Positions 8,276 through 16,508 of a DNA stretch of 32,653 nucleotides are shown piece by piece. The notes under the pieces were generated by a model. The model was not told where the DNA came from, ran no database searches, and saw only the letters and a list, made by a program, of their open reading frames with translations. Positions within the stretch are counted from its first letter, which is position 1. Each line of letters starts with the position of its first letter. The stretch covers positions 1 through 32,653 of the forward strand of contig CAMYYB010000020.1 of assembly GCA_947303335.1 (NCBI GenBank). The letters are read 5' to 3'. The DNA is from an uncultured Bacteroidales bacterium. Its GTDB lineage: Bacteria > Bacteroidota > Bacteroidia > Bacteroidales > F082. A program made the position numbers and the translations under genes.

Positions 8276-8441
8276 TCCTTTTGAATTTCGAGTCTAATCC
8301 TTCGGAATAACAAACCAGATGGTAAAGGGTAACGCTAAGGTATCACAGAGGTAACAAGCACAAACTATCGACTGAGTCTTGGTAAAGTCTCGGTCTGGTA
8401 TCAGTTGCTCTTACCTTACACTACTGTTCACAACTCCTACC

Positions 8442-9701
8442 CTACTCAATTCTCATGTTCGGTACCTCGGTGCCGTCATAATACCCCTTGTCAAGTTTCT
8501 GACGCACTTCGGCAAAGGCATTCAGCGTGTAATTCACGTCATCCATCGTGTGGGCTGCTGTCGGAATGATGCGGAAGATAATCATGCCCTTGGGGATGAC
8601 GGGATAAGTAATGACCGAACAGAAGATGCGATAGTTCTCACGCAAGTCCATAGCGATGTTGGTGGCTTGCACCAAATCACCCAGCACATGCACAGGAGTC
8701 ACGCATGCCTCAGCGGGACCAATGTCGAAGCCCAAGTCGCGGAAGCCCTTCTGCAAGGCGCGGGTCACAGTCCAAAGTTGTTTACGGAGTGCATCACCCT
8801 CGGCACTACGAATGATTTCGAGACGCTTCTCGCAACCTTCCACTATAGCCAACGGCAGGCTCTTGGCATACATTTGAGAGCGCATATTATAGCGCAGATA
8901 CTCAATGACATACTTCGGACCTGCCACAAAGCCACCGATAATGGCCATTGCTTTTGCATAGGCACCGATATAAATGTCAATGTCATCCATCACGCCGAAA
9001 TGCTCAGAGGTACCGCGTCCCGTTGGCCCCATCACGCCAAATCCGTGTGCATCATCGATAAGGATACGGAAATTGTATTTCTTCTTCAGAGCCACAATGC
9101 CTGCGAGGTCTCCCAATGCACCTGTCATTCCATAGACGCCCTCGGTAATAACCAGAATGCCGCCATTGGTCTTGTTCACGACTTCTGTAGCGACCTTAAG
9201 TTTTTTCTCCAGGTCTTCCATATCGTTGTGACGATATTTGTATTTATTGCCGATATGGAGACGAATACCGTCAAGCAGGCAAGCATGAGCCTCGTTGTCA
9301 TAGACAATGACATCATGAGGGTTGGTCAAGGTATCAATGGTAGAGACAATTCCTTGATAGCCAAAGTTGAAGAGGTAAGCAGCCTCTTTCTTCTCGAAGT
9401 CGGCTAACTCATGCTCAAAATGCTCATGCATCCTCGTATGACCCGTCATCATACGGGCTCCCATAGGAGCGGCGAGACCATATTTAGCGGCAGCTTCAGC
9501 ATCCACACGACGAATCTCGGGGTGATTGGCCAAACCCAGATAGTTGTTCAAGCTCCAGCAAAGAACTTCTCTGCCGTTGAAAACCATACGAGGCCCAAGT
9601 TCACCTTCCAGGCGTGGGAATGCAAAATAACCGTCAGCACGTTCACGGTACTGCCCAATCGGGCCACCGGAGTCTTTTGATATTCTTTCAAAAATGTCCA
9701 T
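8442..9701 (-). CDS. spt: Serine palmitoyltransferase (alpha-oxoamine synthase family)
   Basis: This is a PLP enzyme that condenses L-serine with a long-chain acyl-CoA to 3-ketodihydrosphingosine, the first step of Bacteroidetes sphingolipid synthesis. The 419-residue protein is full length for the family. Residues visible: NEAH with His139 stacking on PLP, DDAHGFG at 216-222 binding PLP, and Lys250 in GAYAKAMAIIGGF as the Schiff-base lysine. The opening MDIFERISKDSGGPIGQYRE and the region SLNNYLGLANHPE match the Bacteroidetes SPT subgroup rather than BioF or Kbl. It is cytosolic or membrane associated. A divergent promoter region separates it from the SDR gene at 9861, which may act in the same lipid pathway. 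BioF- or Kbl-like activity cannot be excluded from sequence, but the subgroup match is good. Confidence 0.88.
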   Translation of the reverse strand: MDIFERISKDSGGPIGQYRERADGYFAFPRLEGELGPRMVFNGREVLCWSLNNYLGLANHPEIRRVDAEAAAKYGLAAPMGARMMTGHTRMHEHFEHELADFEKKEAAYLFNFGYQGIVSTIDTLTNPHDVIVYDNEAHACLLDGIRLHIGNKYKYRHNDMEDLEKKLKVATEVVNKTNGGILVITEGVYGMTGALGDLAGIVALKKKYNFRILIDDAHGFGVMGPTGRGTSEHFGVMDDIDIYIGAYAKAMAIIGGFVAGPKYVIEYLRYNMRSQMYAKSLPLAIVEGCEKRLEIIRSAEGDALRKQLWTVTRALQKGFRDLGFDIGPAEACVTPVHVLGDLVQATNIAMDLRENYRIFCSVITYPVIPKGMIIFRIIPTAAHTMDDVNYTLNAFAEVRQKLDKGYYDGTEVPNMRIE

Positions 9702-9714
9702 TATAGTTAATTTA

Positions 9715-9742
9715 AAGATTTAAGATTCAAGATTTAAGATTA
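9715..9742. repeat. Four tandem AAGATTN heptads in the spt leader
   Basis: AAGATTT, AAGATTC, AAGATTT and AAGATTA follow one another without gaps. They lie between the predicted minus-strand promoter (9793-9800) and the spt start codon at 9701, so they would be transcribed in its 5' leader. The unit count could vary by replication slippage. Confidence 0.75.
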
Positions 9743-9754
9743 TGTGCCGCTTCG

Positions 9755-9774
9755 CGTCATTGCGAGGAACGGAG
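9755..9774. repeat. REP-like intergenic element fragment (CGTCATTGCGAGGA type)
   Basis: CGTCATTGCGAGGAACGGAG matches the start of a short intergenic repeat seen in many bacterial genomes, which usually continues with a complementary GAAGCAATCC arm. Here the second arm is missing or degraded (GCCATTCAG follows). It lies in the spt leader region. Identification is from recalled motif similarity, not a search. Confidence 0.5.
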
Positions 9775-9792
9775 CCATTCAGATTAGAGGCA

Positions 9793-9800
9793 CAAAATTA
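9793..9800 (-). promoter_or_regulatory. Putative -7 box for spt
   Basis: On the minus strand this reads TAATTTTG, an exact TAnnTTTG match. It predicts a leader of about 85 bases that contains the REP-like fragment and the AAGATTN heptads. Confidence 0.5.
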
Positions 9801-9839
9801 GTAAATATATTGATTATCCTAACGTCAAGGAATTATTTT

Positions 9840-9847
9840 TATCTTTG
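9840..9847 (+). promoter_or_regulatory. Putative -7 box for the SDR-VOC pair
   Basis: TATCTTTG is an exact match to the Bacteroidetes -7 box and lies 13 bases before the ATG at 9861. The leader would be very short. This position rules out the longer open frame that extends upstream to 9744. The same 9-mer TATCTTTGC recurs before skp, lepA and the Nfn-type gene. Confidence 0.65.
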
Positions 9848-9860
9848 CAGTCTGAAATCA

Positions 9861-10658
9861 ATGATAATGTTAGACCTAAAAAACAAAACGGCACTCGTCA
9901 CTGGAGGAGGAACAGGCATCGGACGCAGCATCGCGGTGCATCTGGCCAAGGAAGGCTGCCACCTTGTCCTGACTGGATTAGGAATCAACGACTTGGAATC
10001 CGTCAAAAAAAAGTGCGAACAATATGGTGTGCGTGCTTACGCCACAGAGACCCAACTAGACGACTACGCTTCCATTGACAGGCTTTATGACTATGTAATT
10101 TCCAATGGTTTAAGCATCGACCTCTTTGTGCTCAATGCAGGAATTTCACAGCGAGAGAAAGCTTTGGACACCGATATCAGTGTGGATGAAAAGATATTAA
10201 AGATTGATTTCCTCAGTGGAGTCTATCTCGTGAAGAAGTTCAAAGAGATGATCCTTGCTAAGGAGCATGTGCAGTTCAGTGTGACCACTTCCCTGTCGGG
10301 TTTGTTCGGATTCCCGTTGCGTTCTGCCTATTGTGCAGCCAAACACGCTTTATTCGGCTTTTACGAATCATTAGAACTGGAATACGACAACATCAACGTC
10401 ACCTTCCTCATTCCAGGACGCATCAACACGCAAATCAGCAAAAGTGCCCTACATGGTGACGGAACCGCCCACGCCAAGATGGATGCGGGGCAAGCCAATG
10501 GCCTCGATGTGGACAAATGCGGTGCTATCGCTGTGAGAGCTATCAAACGGCAGAAGCACCGTAAACTTATAGGACGTTCAGAATTGCTGATGGCCTATAT
10601 ACATAAATACTGGTTAGAACTCTATTATAAACTATCAAGAAAGATATCAGCTACATGA
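9861..10658 (+). CDS. Short-chain dehydrogenase/reductase (SDR), possible sphingolipid-pathway reductase
   Basis: This is a classical SDR of 265 residues from the ATG at 9861; a second ATG at 9867 is equally possible. The cofactor motif TGGGTGIG spans 14-21, NAG 92-94, and the catalytic set is Ser144 or Ser146, Tyr157 and Lys161 (YCAAK). The sequence resembles the DHRS7/3-ketodihydrosphingosine reductase branch of SDRs, which includes lipid and retinoid reductases. It is divergent from serine palmitoyltransferase, whose product 3-ketodihydrosphingosine needs reduction. A role as that reductase is a reasonable inference but not shown. The VOC gene overlaps its stop by 4 bases (ATGA), so the two are translationally coupled. 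The substrate and the NADH/NADPH preference are unproven. Confidence 0.85.
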   Translation: MIMLDLKNKTALVTGGGTGIGRSIAVHLAKEGCHLVLTGLGINDLESVKKKCEQYGVRAYATETQLDDYASIDRLYDYVISNGLSIDLFVLNAGISQREKALDTDISVDEKILKIDFLSGVYLVKKFKEMILAKEHVQFSVTTSLSGLFGFPLRSAYCAAKHALFGFYESLELEYDNINVTFLIPGRINTQISKSALHGDGTAHAKMDAGQANGLDVDKCGAIAVRAIKRQKHRKLIGRSELLMAYIHKYWLELYYKLSRKISAT

Positions 10659-11725
10659 AAGAGAAAATCATCTGCGGCATACAGCAAGTGGGCATCGGCG
10701 TGAACGACTTCGTCGAAGCCTGGAAATGGTATTATGACAACTTCGGCTTCGAAATCAAAATCGTCGACGATGAAGGTGTAGCCGAGCGTATGCTCCCCTA
10801 TACGGGTGGCAAACCCCAGCCGCGCCGTTCGGGCATTGCTGTCAACATTCGCGGCGGCGGCGGATTTGAAATCTGGCAGCCAAAAGAGCGCGAACTGAAC
10901 TATCTGAAAGAACCCGTAAAATTAGGCGATACGGGCATACTCATCGCCAAGGTGAAAACCCCTGACATTGAAGCGGCTTACAATACCTTTATTAATAAGG
11001 GTCTCGATGTCATCAGCGAAATCTGCACTTCTCCCCTGGGTCAGAAGCAGTTTTTCATGAAAGACTCTTACGGCAACCTTTTCCAACTCGAGCAGGACAA
11101 CTACGTTTTCATCGATGACAAGCGACTGCTGACTGGTGGCGCCAACGGTGCTGTCTTGGGGGTAAGCGACATTGAGCGTTCCCTCCCCTTCTATACCCAA
11201 CTCTTGGACTACGACAAAATAGTCTTTGACCAGACAAGCGTATTTGAAGATTTGAAATGTCTTCCCAACGGGGAATGCAAGCTGCGCCGCGTTATCTTGG
11301 AACGTTCCAAACCTATCGAAGGGCCATTGTGCCGCATCATGGGCACCTCTCACCTTGAACTCATCCAAAACCTTGATGCACCGGGCAAGAAACTCTATGA
11401 AGGCCGCTACTGGGGCGACCCGGGCTTCATCCACCTTTGCTTCGATGTTCGCAACATGGAAGCTGTAAAGGCACAAACCGAAAGGATGGGACATCCTTTT
11501 GTTTGCGACAGCGGTGCTGACTTCGGCATGGGCGATGCCAACGGACATTTCACTTACGTGGAAGACCCGGACGGCACCCTTATCGAGTTTGTGGAGACCT
11601 TTAAGATTCCCATTGCAAAGAAGTTCGGCCTGTACCTCAACCTCGCCAACAAGGACGACCACAAGCCATTGGGTATTTTGAAAATGCTTCGCTTCGCCAA
11701 AGTCAAACGGGAGAGCATCAAATAA
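10655..11725 (+). CDS. Two-domain VOC (glyoxalase/dioxygenase-fold) protein
   Basis: The 356-residue protein contains two vicinal-oxygen-chelate domains, about residues 6-148 and 155-325. The first opens with IQQVGIGVNDFVEAWKWYYD and has Gln-Gln where a metal-binding His is usual, so it may lack metal. The second holds His233 (GTSHLELIQ), His260 (FIHLCFDV) and Glu311 (DGTLIEFVE), a plausible 2-His-1-Glu site like that of VOC dioxygenases and epimerases. It resembles 4-hydroxyphenylpyruvate dioxygenase in general layout but I cannot assign that activity. Its start overlaps the SDR stop by 4 bases, implying a shared pathway. A bidirectional terminator begins right after the stop codon. No signal peptide is seen, so it is cytosolic. 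Confidence 0.85.
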   Translation: MKEKIICGIQQVGIGVNDFVEAWKWYYDNFGFEIKIVDDEGVAERMLPYTGGKPQPRRSGIAVNIRGGGGFEIWQPKERELNYLKEPVKLGDTGILIAKVKTPDIEAAYNTFINKGLDVISEICTSPLGQKQFFMKDSYGNLFQLEQDNYVFIDDKRLLTGGANGAVLGVSDIERSLPFYTQLLDYDKIVFDQTSVFEDLKCLPNGECKLRRVILERSKPIEGPLCRIMGTSHLELIQNLDAPGKKLYEGRYWGDPGFIHLCFDVRNMEAVKAQTERMGHPFVCDSGADFGMGDANGHFTYVEDPDGTLIEFVETFKIPIAKKFGLYLNLANKDDHKPLGILKMLRFAKVKRESIK

Positions 11726-11755
11726 AAAACAGCCGGCCATCAGGTCGGCTGTTTT
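11726..11755. terminator. Bidirectional Rho-independent terminator between VOC gene and skp
   Basis: AAAACAGCCG (11726-11735) pairs perfectly with CGGCTGTTTT (11746-11755) around a 10-base loop. Read on the minus strand, the stem is followed by GTTTTTTATT. It serves the convergent VOC gene and the ten-gene minus-strand run. Confidence 0.9.
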
Positions 11756-11778
11756 GATTTCATCAACAGTAATATCTC

Positions 11779-12294
11779 TTACTTGATACCCAATTTAGCT
11801 TTCACATCCTTAGTGGCATCAATAGCATCATCACCCACATAGACAGTAGCACCCGTAGCAAGATCGAGGATATAGGTATAACCTTTTTCCTTACCCACCT
11901 GATTGATGGCGTTCTGAATCTTGTCAAGGATGGGTTTTAGAATCTCAGTACGCTTGGCCTCAAATTCGCTTTCGGCATTAGCCTGAAACTGTTGGATGCG
12001 GTTCTGCAGGTCAACGATTTCTTTTTCCTTTGACTGCTTCACCAGATTCGACATTGTGGCTTGATTGGCCTCATAGTCCTGCATCTTGTTCTGATACTCA
12101 GTAGCCATCGTCTGCAATTGACTCTGCAATTCGTTGTAATAGGTTTCCATTGACTTTTCGGCAGTAGTTCTCTCAGGCATAGCTTCAAGAATCTCAGCTG
12201 TGTTGACGTGTGCAAGCTTCACTTGGGCTTGGGCCATACCGCTCATCACAAAGAGGGCAATACCCAAAAACATTACTTTAAACAAATTCTTCAT
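11779..12294 (-). CDS. skp: OmpH/Skp family periplasmic chaperone (second copy)
   Basis: This is a Skp-like holdase that escorts unfolded outer-membrane proteins across the periplasm to the BAM complex. The 171-residue precursor has a signal peptide, MKNLFKVMFLGIALFVMSGM, ending AQAQ, then VKLAHVNTAEILEAMPE, the family opening strand. Long charged helices with coiled-coil character (about 40-120) form the Skp tentacles, and the C-terminal half ends in YILDLATGATVYVGDDAIDAT. It is the last gene of the long minus-strand run. An exact -7 box sits in the 92-base gap upstream, so it may also be transcribed independently. The paired arrangement with the next skp copy is usual in Bacteroidetes (P. 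gingivalis ompH-1/ompH-2). Confidence 0.93.
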   Translation of the reverse strand: MKNLFKVMFLGIALFVMSGMAQAQVKLAHVNTAEILEAMPERTTAEKSMETYYNELQSQLQTMATEYQNKMQDYEANQATMSNLVKQSKEKEIVDLQNRIQQFQANAESEFEAKRTEILKPILDKIQNAINQVGKEKGYTYILDLATGATVYVGDDAIDATKDVKAKLGIK

Positions 12295-12346
12295 TATTGT
12301 ATTGGTTTTTAATATTTTAACTCTTTATTTATCCGCAATTGAGGTG

Positions 12347-12354
12347 CAAAGATA
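12347..12354 (-). promoter_or_regulatory. Putative internal -7 box upstream of the last skp gene
   Basis: The minus strand reads TATCTTTG, an exact TAnnTTTG match followed by C. The start codon at 12294 lies about 50 bases downstream, with an A/T-rich leader. Confidence 0.55.
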
Positions 12355-12386
12355 GGAATAATTTGCTTCGGTCTATTGAAAACGCC

Positions 12387-13052
12387 TTAATTTTTGGATT
12401 TCGGTTTTGGGGCATTGCCTCCACTCGAAGCGGGCCTGCTGCCACTGTTACCCGTGCCGCTCACGTTGGATGCAGCACCAGCACGTTTTCGATCCTCACG
12501 GCGAACAGTCTGCATCACATTGCCAAGTTGGTCAAGAACATCATCGCTGACATCATTCTTGTCGCTCGCCCAAAGGATGGAAGTGCCCGAAGCAATATCA
12601 AGGATGAATCCATAGTTCTTCTGTTGAGCCAATTCTTGCATAGCCGTATAAACCTTCTCTTGGATAGGTTGTATCAGTTCAGTGCGTTTCTGATAGAGCT
12701 GGCCTTCTGAACCAAAATACTGCATCTGAAGGTTCTTGGCTTCCTGCTCTTTGGCCACGATGGCTTGCTCACGAGCCCGTTTCTGGTCTTCTGAAAGGAG
12801 CAACATCTCGGTTTGATACTTGCTGTACATCTCCTCTACCTTGTCGTAGAGGGTTTTCACCTCACCTTGCCATCTGGCGGACATTGCGTTCAGTTCTTCT
12901 TGAGCATCGCCATACTCAGGGATGTTCTCCATGATGTATTCTGAATCGACATAAACAATCTTCTGAGAGCCACCTCCTAATAGTTGGGCTTGGGCACTCA
13001 GCATTCCGCAAAACAATGCTGCGGACAGGACTAAAGTTCTAATTGCTTTCAT
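12387..13052 (-). CDS. skp: OmpH/Skp family periplasmic chaperone (first copy, with low-complexity tail)
   Basis: This is a second Skp-like chaperone of 221 residues. Signal peptide MKAIRTLVLSAALFCGMLSA ends AQAQ. The mature part starts KIVYVDSEYIMENIPEYGDA and continues through helices with coiled-coil character (about 55-125) to YGFILDIASGTSILWASDKND. It is longer than its neighbour because of a Ser/Gly/Pro/Lys-rich tail (about 190-221, containing GNSGSRPASSGGNAPKPKSK) that looks disordered. It lies 54 bases downstream of bamA on the same strand. It probably delivers clients, including large beta-barrels, to BamA. A TAGTTTTG box overlaps the bamA stop (13102-13109) and could give extra transcription. 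Confidence 0.92.
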   Translation of the reverse strand: MKAIRTLVLSAALFCGMLSAQAQLLGGGSQKIVYVDSEYIMENIPEYGDAQEELNAMSARWQGEVKTLYDKVEEMYSKYQTEMLLLSEDQKRAREQAIVAKEQEAKNLQMQYFGSEGQLYQKRTELIQPIQEKVYTAMQELAQQKNYGFILDIASGTSILWASDKNDVSDDVLDQLGNVMQTVRREDRKRAGAASNVSGTGNSGSRPASSGGNAPKPKSKN

Positions 13053-13106
13053 TGTATTATTTGTGTTGTTTTGTTTTCCTTCTATTTATCAATAATCGTT
13101 CCAAAA

Positions 13107-15740
13107 CTAATCGATGGATCCTCCGATAGAGAAGTGGAACTGGCTGTGGTTGTTGCCTGTGGTACCGAACACATCATCAAAGCCATAGCCCCAGTCAAGA
13201 CCCAGCAAACCGAACATGGGCAAGTAGATACGCACGCCAAGACCTGCGGAACGTTTCACGTCGAAGGGGTCGAAGTTGTTGAAACCGAGCCAGCAATTGC
13301 CCGCCTCAAGGAAAGTAAGGGCATAGATGGTAGCCTGCGGATTGAGCGACAAGGGATAACGCATCTCAAGCGTGTATTTCGTGAAGATGTCGCCACCTCT
13401 CGAACTGTTATTATAAAAGTCAGGCGAAAGCGAATTGTTGGCATAACCGCGCATACCTATCAACTCACGGCTGTCTACACTGTAGTTGTTCAGTCCATCG
13501 CCACCGAGATAATAGCGATGGAAAGGCGTTGCCCCAATCTGATTGTTATAATGGCCGAGATAGCCAAAACGCACACGGGTCATCATGACCAGCTTCTCAT
13601 ACAGTTCAGTGTACCATACTGCCTTAAAGTTCCAGCGATGCATCTCCACCCACTTGAATTTCTCGTTGTCCGACATTGTGGAATAATCCTTGGTGCTAAA
13701 CAGGGAATAAGGTGGCGTCAAATCAAGACTGATTTGGAACTCAGAACCATTACGCGGATAAATGGGTTGACTCACCGAGTTACGGCTCAGCACAATAGTA
13801 TAGCTGATGATGTTGAACTTGCCGTTGCCATCACCCACATTTAAAAATGCAGAACTGTAATTGTTCAAGTTGTAACGCATCAGGTTCACACCATGATAGA
13901 TTGAGAAATAGTCGTCAGGCCAAGTCAAACGGCGTCCCAGACCAACGGTGAAACCCGTACGACGGAACCAGCCATAGTCTTCGTTAGTCTTATCCAGCCA
14001 GTTCGACATGAACGACTGGTAGAAAGACAATGATAATGAGTTGGGTTTTCTGCCTCCTAACCAAGGCTCAGTGAATGATATGGCATAAGTAATATAGGAT
14101 GCGCCATAGGTCGAAACGCTCAAAGAGAGTTTCTGACCATCGCCTGAAGGAATAGGTCGCCAAGCATCTTTCTTGAACAAATTTCGCATTGAGAAATTAG
14201 AAAACGAAAGACCGGCCTGTAAAATCAAGGAGCCACCACCGTAGCCACCTGAGAAAGTGATTTGGTCAGCAGCAGCTTCCTCTACAGAATACTCGATGTC
14301 AACCGTGTTATCGGTATAATTAGGTTGCACGTCAGGATTGATTTTCTCCTGGTTGAAGAAGCCCAAAGTCGCCAGTTCACGCACAGAACGGATCACATCA
14401 CTGCGGCTGAACAGCTGTCCGGGACGGGTATAAATCTCACGCAGAACCACATGGTCGTATGTCTTTGTATTGCCTGAAAGAGTCACATTTTTTATTCGAG
14501 CCTGTTTGCCTTCATTGAGACGTATCTCCAAATCGATGGAGTCATTTTCCACAGCCACCTCAACGGGGTCAGCACGGAAAAACAGATACCCATCATCCAT
14601 ATACAGTGAGCTGATATCCAATGTTGTCTCGCTATAGGTCAAATTCTTATCCAAGAGTTCTTTGTTATAAGTATCACCCTTTTTGATGCCGAGAATGCCA
14701 TTAAGCGTTTCCGCCGAGTACTTGGTATTACCCGTCCACGTGACATTGCGGTAATGGTATTTATTGCCTTCGTCAATCACCAGGTCAATACCCAAATTGC
14801 GGTCATCAATTCTATAGACCGAATCACGAACAATGTGAGCATCACGAAAGCCTTTTGAGTTATATTTCTCGATAACATTCTTCTCATCGTCTTTGAAATC
14901 GCTTTCCTTGAATCGCGAAGCCTTGAAGATACGGGGACGATAGTTGTCGTAAAAATACTCCTCAATACCAGTGATAGCCTTCAAAGGCTTCAATGTGAAC
15001 ACATCAGCGACAGTATTCACTACCAATGGCCCCAATGGATTAAACGGGTCGAAGTGACCACGTTGCTTGGTCTCTTTCATGGCCGCGAGAATCTGTCCTT
15101 CAGAAAGGTTTTCATTACCAATGACGTTGATTTTACCAATCCTCACCTTTTCACCTTTGTCAATATTGATAATCATGTCCACGTAACTCTCACGTGTTGT
15201 ATCGGCAATCTGTTGAATGTCAATATCCACGTTGAGATAGCCTTTGTCATAGTAATAATTCTCAATGATACGTCTGGTCTTGGTCACCAGATGATTGGTA
15301 GCCACATCACCCCGCGATAAATTGATTTTGTTGCGTATCTCATCAGCCTCACTTTTCTTGATACCCCTCAAAGAAAACTTGGACACACGAGGTTTTTCCT
15401 TGATGACGATTTGAAGAAACACCTTGTTGGCAACAAAGTCAGTGGCATTGATAGCCACATCCTCAAACATACCTTGTTCCCAAATCTTGCGGATGGCTCC
15501 GGCGATTTCGTCACCTGGAATTTTCACCGTCTTTCCCACTCGCAAATCTGTAATCAAAGTCAGCATCGTAGGGTCTGTGTATTGGGCACCCACAACTGTG
15601 ATACCGCCGATTTCATAGTCCGTAGGATGTGAATAGTCTATCTCAGAGAGATCGTCTCCGATTTGGATTTGTGCATAAGCGTTGTTACCTGTAAAAAAAA
15701 CAAAAAGTAGTGCTAATATAATAAAGAGGTGTCTTTTCAT
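13107..15740 (-). CDS. bamA: Outer-membrane protein assembly factor BamA
   Basis: BamA is the Omp85-family insertase that folds beta-barrels into the outer membrane. I use the ATG at 15740 (877 residues) because it yields signal peptide MKRHLFIILALLFVFFTGNN ending AYAQ; an in-frame ATG 30 bases upstream overlaps uppS. Successive POTRA domains follow, for example GITVVGAQYTDPTMLTLITD, VSKFSLRGIKKSEADEI, KINVIGNENLSEGQIL, VTWTGNTKYSAETLNGILG and NVTLSGNTKTYDHVVLREIY, so five are readable before the barrel (about residue 485 on). The barrel carries GMRGYANNSL, equivalent to the conserved (V/I)RGF loop-6 motif. The C-terminus ends HFSIGGSID. Gene order uppS-bamA-skp-skp matches Porphyromonas and other Bacteroidales. 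Confidence 0.97.
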   Translation of the reverse strand: MKRHLFIILALLFVFFTGNNAYAQIQIGDDLSEIDYSHPTDYEIGGITVVGAQYTDPTMLTLITDLRVGKTVKIPGDEIAGAIRKIWEQGMFEDVAINATDFVANKVFLQIVIKEKPRVSKFSLRGIKKSEADEIRNKINLSRGDVATNHLVTKTRRIIENYYYDKGYLNVDIDIQQIADTTRESYVDMIINIDKGEKVRIGKINVIGNENLSEGQILAAMKETKQRGHFDPFNPLGPLVVNTVADVFTLKPLKAITGIEEYFYDNYRPRIFKASRFKESDFKDDEKNVIEKYNSKGFRDAHIVRDSVYRIDDRNLGIDLVIDEGNKYHYRNVTWTGNTKYSAETLNGILGIKKGDTYNKELLDKNLTYSETTLDISSLYMDDGYLFFRADPVEVAVENDSIDLEIRLNEGKQARIKNVTLSGNTKTYDHVVLREIYTRPGQLFSRSDVIRSVRELATLGFFNQEKINPDVQPNYTDNTVDIEYSVEEAAADQITFSGGYGGGSLILQAGLSFSNFSMRNLFKKDAWRPIPSGDGQKLSLSVSTYGASYITYAISFTEPWLGGRKPNSLSLSFYQSFMSNWLDKTNEDYGWFRRTGFTVGLGRRLTWPDDYFSIYHGVNLMRYNLNNYSSAFLNVGDGNGKFNIISYTIVLSRNSVSQPIYPRNGSEFQISLDLTPPYSLFSTKDYSTMSDNEKFKWVEMHRWNFKAVWYTELYEKLVMMTRVRFGYLGHYNNQIGATPFHRYYLGGDGLNNYSVDSRELIGMRGYANNSLSPDFYNNSSRGGDIFTKYTLEMRYPLSLNPQATIYALTFLEAGNCWLGFNNFDPFDVKRSAGLGVRIYLPMFGLLGLDWGYGFDDVFGTTGNNHSQFHFSIGGSID

Positions 15741-15750
15741 AATCTCATCG

Positions 15751-16506
15751 TTATTTAGCGACCTGTTCACTGGTCTTCCCGAAACGGCGTTCGCGATGTT
15801 GATAGTTCAGAATCGCCTCATAAAGATCTGCTTTGCGGAAATCGGGCCAGTACTTAGGTGTGAAATAGAGTTCTGAATAAGCCAACTGCCATAAAAGGAA
15901 ATTGCTGATACGTTCCTCTCCGCTGGTGCGAATAAGCAATTCCGGGTCAGGCATCCCAGCAGTGGAAAGATACGAGGAAATGGTGCTGTCGTCAATGTCG
16001 GACGACTTCAACTTGCCATCAGCAGCATCCTGGGCCATACGGCGCGAGGCTTGGATAAGATCCCAACGTCCCGAATAACTCAAAGCCAGCGTCAAAGTCA
16101 TACGGGTATTGTGGCTCGTATCTTCAATGGCTTGCATCAGCTGTTCAAAATTGGTTTTCGGCAAACTCTTCAAATCTCCTATGGCATTCAGCTTGATACT
16201 GTTCTTGTTCATCGTGCTGACCTCATTCTTGATGGTCTGCGACAAGAGGGTCATCAGACCTGTAACTTCAGCCAAAGGGCGGTTCCAATTCTCCGTTGAG
16301 AAGGCATAAAGGGTCAGATACTTCACCCCGATTTCAGCAGAAGCCTCACTCACTTCACGCACCGACTGAATAGCGCTTTGATGTCCGAAGATGCGTTGCT
16401 TTCCACGTTCTTTAGCCCAGCGACCGTTGCCGTCCATAATAATAGCGACATGTTGCGGCAAACGCTCGCGGTCGATTTGTTGCATTAGTTGGTCTTTGAG
16501 TTCCAT
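15751..16506 (-). CDS. uppS: Isoprenyl transferase (undecaprenyl diphosphate synthase)
   Basis: This cis-prenyltransferase makes undecaprenyl diphosphate, the lipid carrier for peptidoglycan and surface glycans. The 251-residue protein shows HVAIIMDGNGRWAKERGK with catalytic Asp25, YLTLYAFSTENWNRP, and the diphosphate-binding segment LIRTSGEERISNFLLWQ followed by YSELYF. The length is typical. It begins 2 bases after the porG stop and ends 10 bases before the bamA start, so the three are closely coupled. It acts at the cytosolic membrane face. No anomalies are visible. Confidence 0.97.
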   Translation of the reverse strand: MELKDQLMQQIDRERLPQHVAIIMDGNGRWAKERGKQRIFGHQSAIQSVREVSEASAEIGVKYLTLYAFSTENWNRPLAEVTGLMTLLSQTIKNEVSTMNKNSIKLNAIGDLKSLPKTNFEQLMQAIEDTSHNTRMTLTLALSYSGRWDLIQASRRMAQDAADGKLKSSDIDDSTISSYLSTAGMPDPELLIRTSGEERISNFLLWQLAYSELYFTPKYWPDFRKADLYEAILNYQHRERRFGKTSEQVAK

Positions 16507-16508
16507 AA

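Noticed and set aside
8280..8441. GGTAA-containing repeats and ACCAGA/TCTGGT inverted repeat between cotH and spt
   Set aside because: The copies are irregular in spacing and sequence, so I could not define a consistent unit or structure.
8379..9407. 342-codon plus-strand open frame opposite spt
   Set aside because: It lies antisense to a full-length SPT with PLP-binding residues, and no promoter or homology-like motif supports it.
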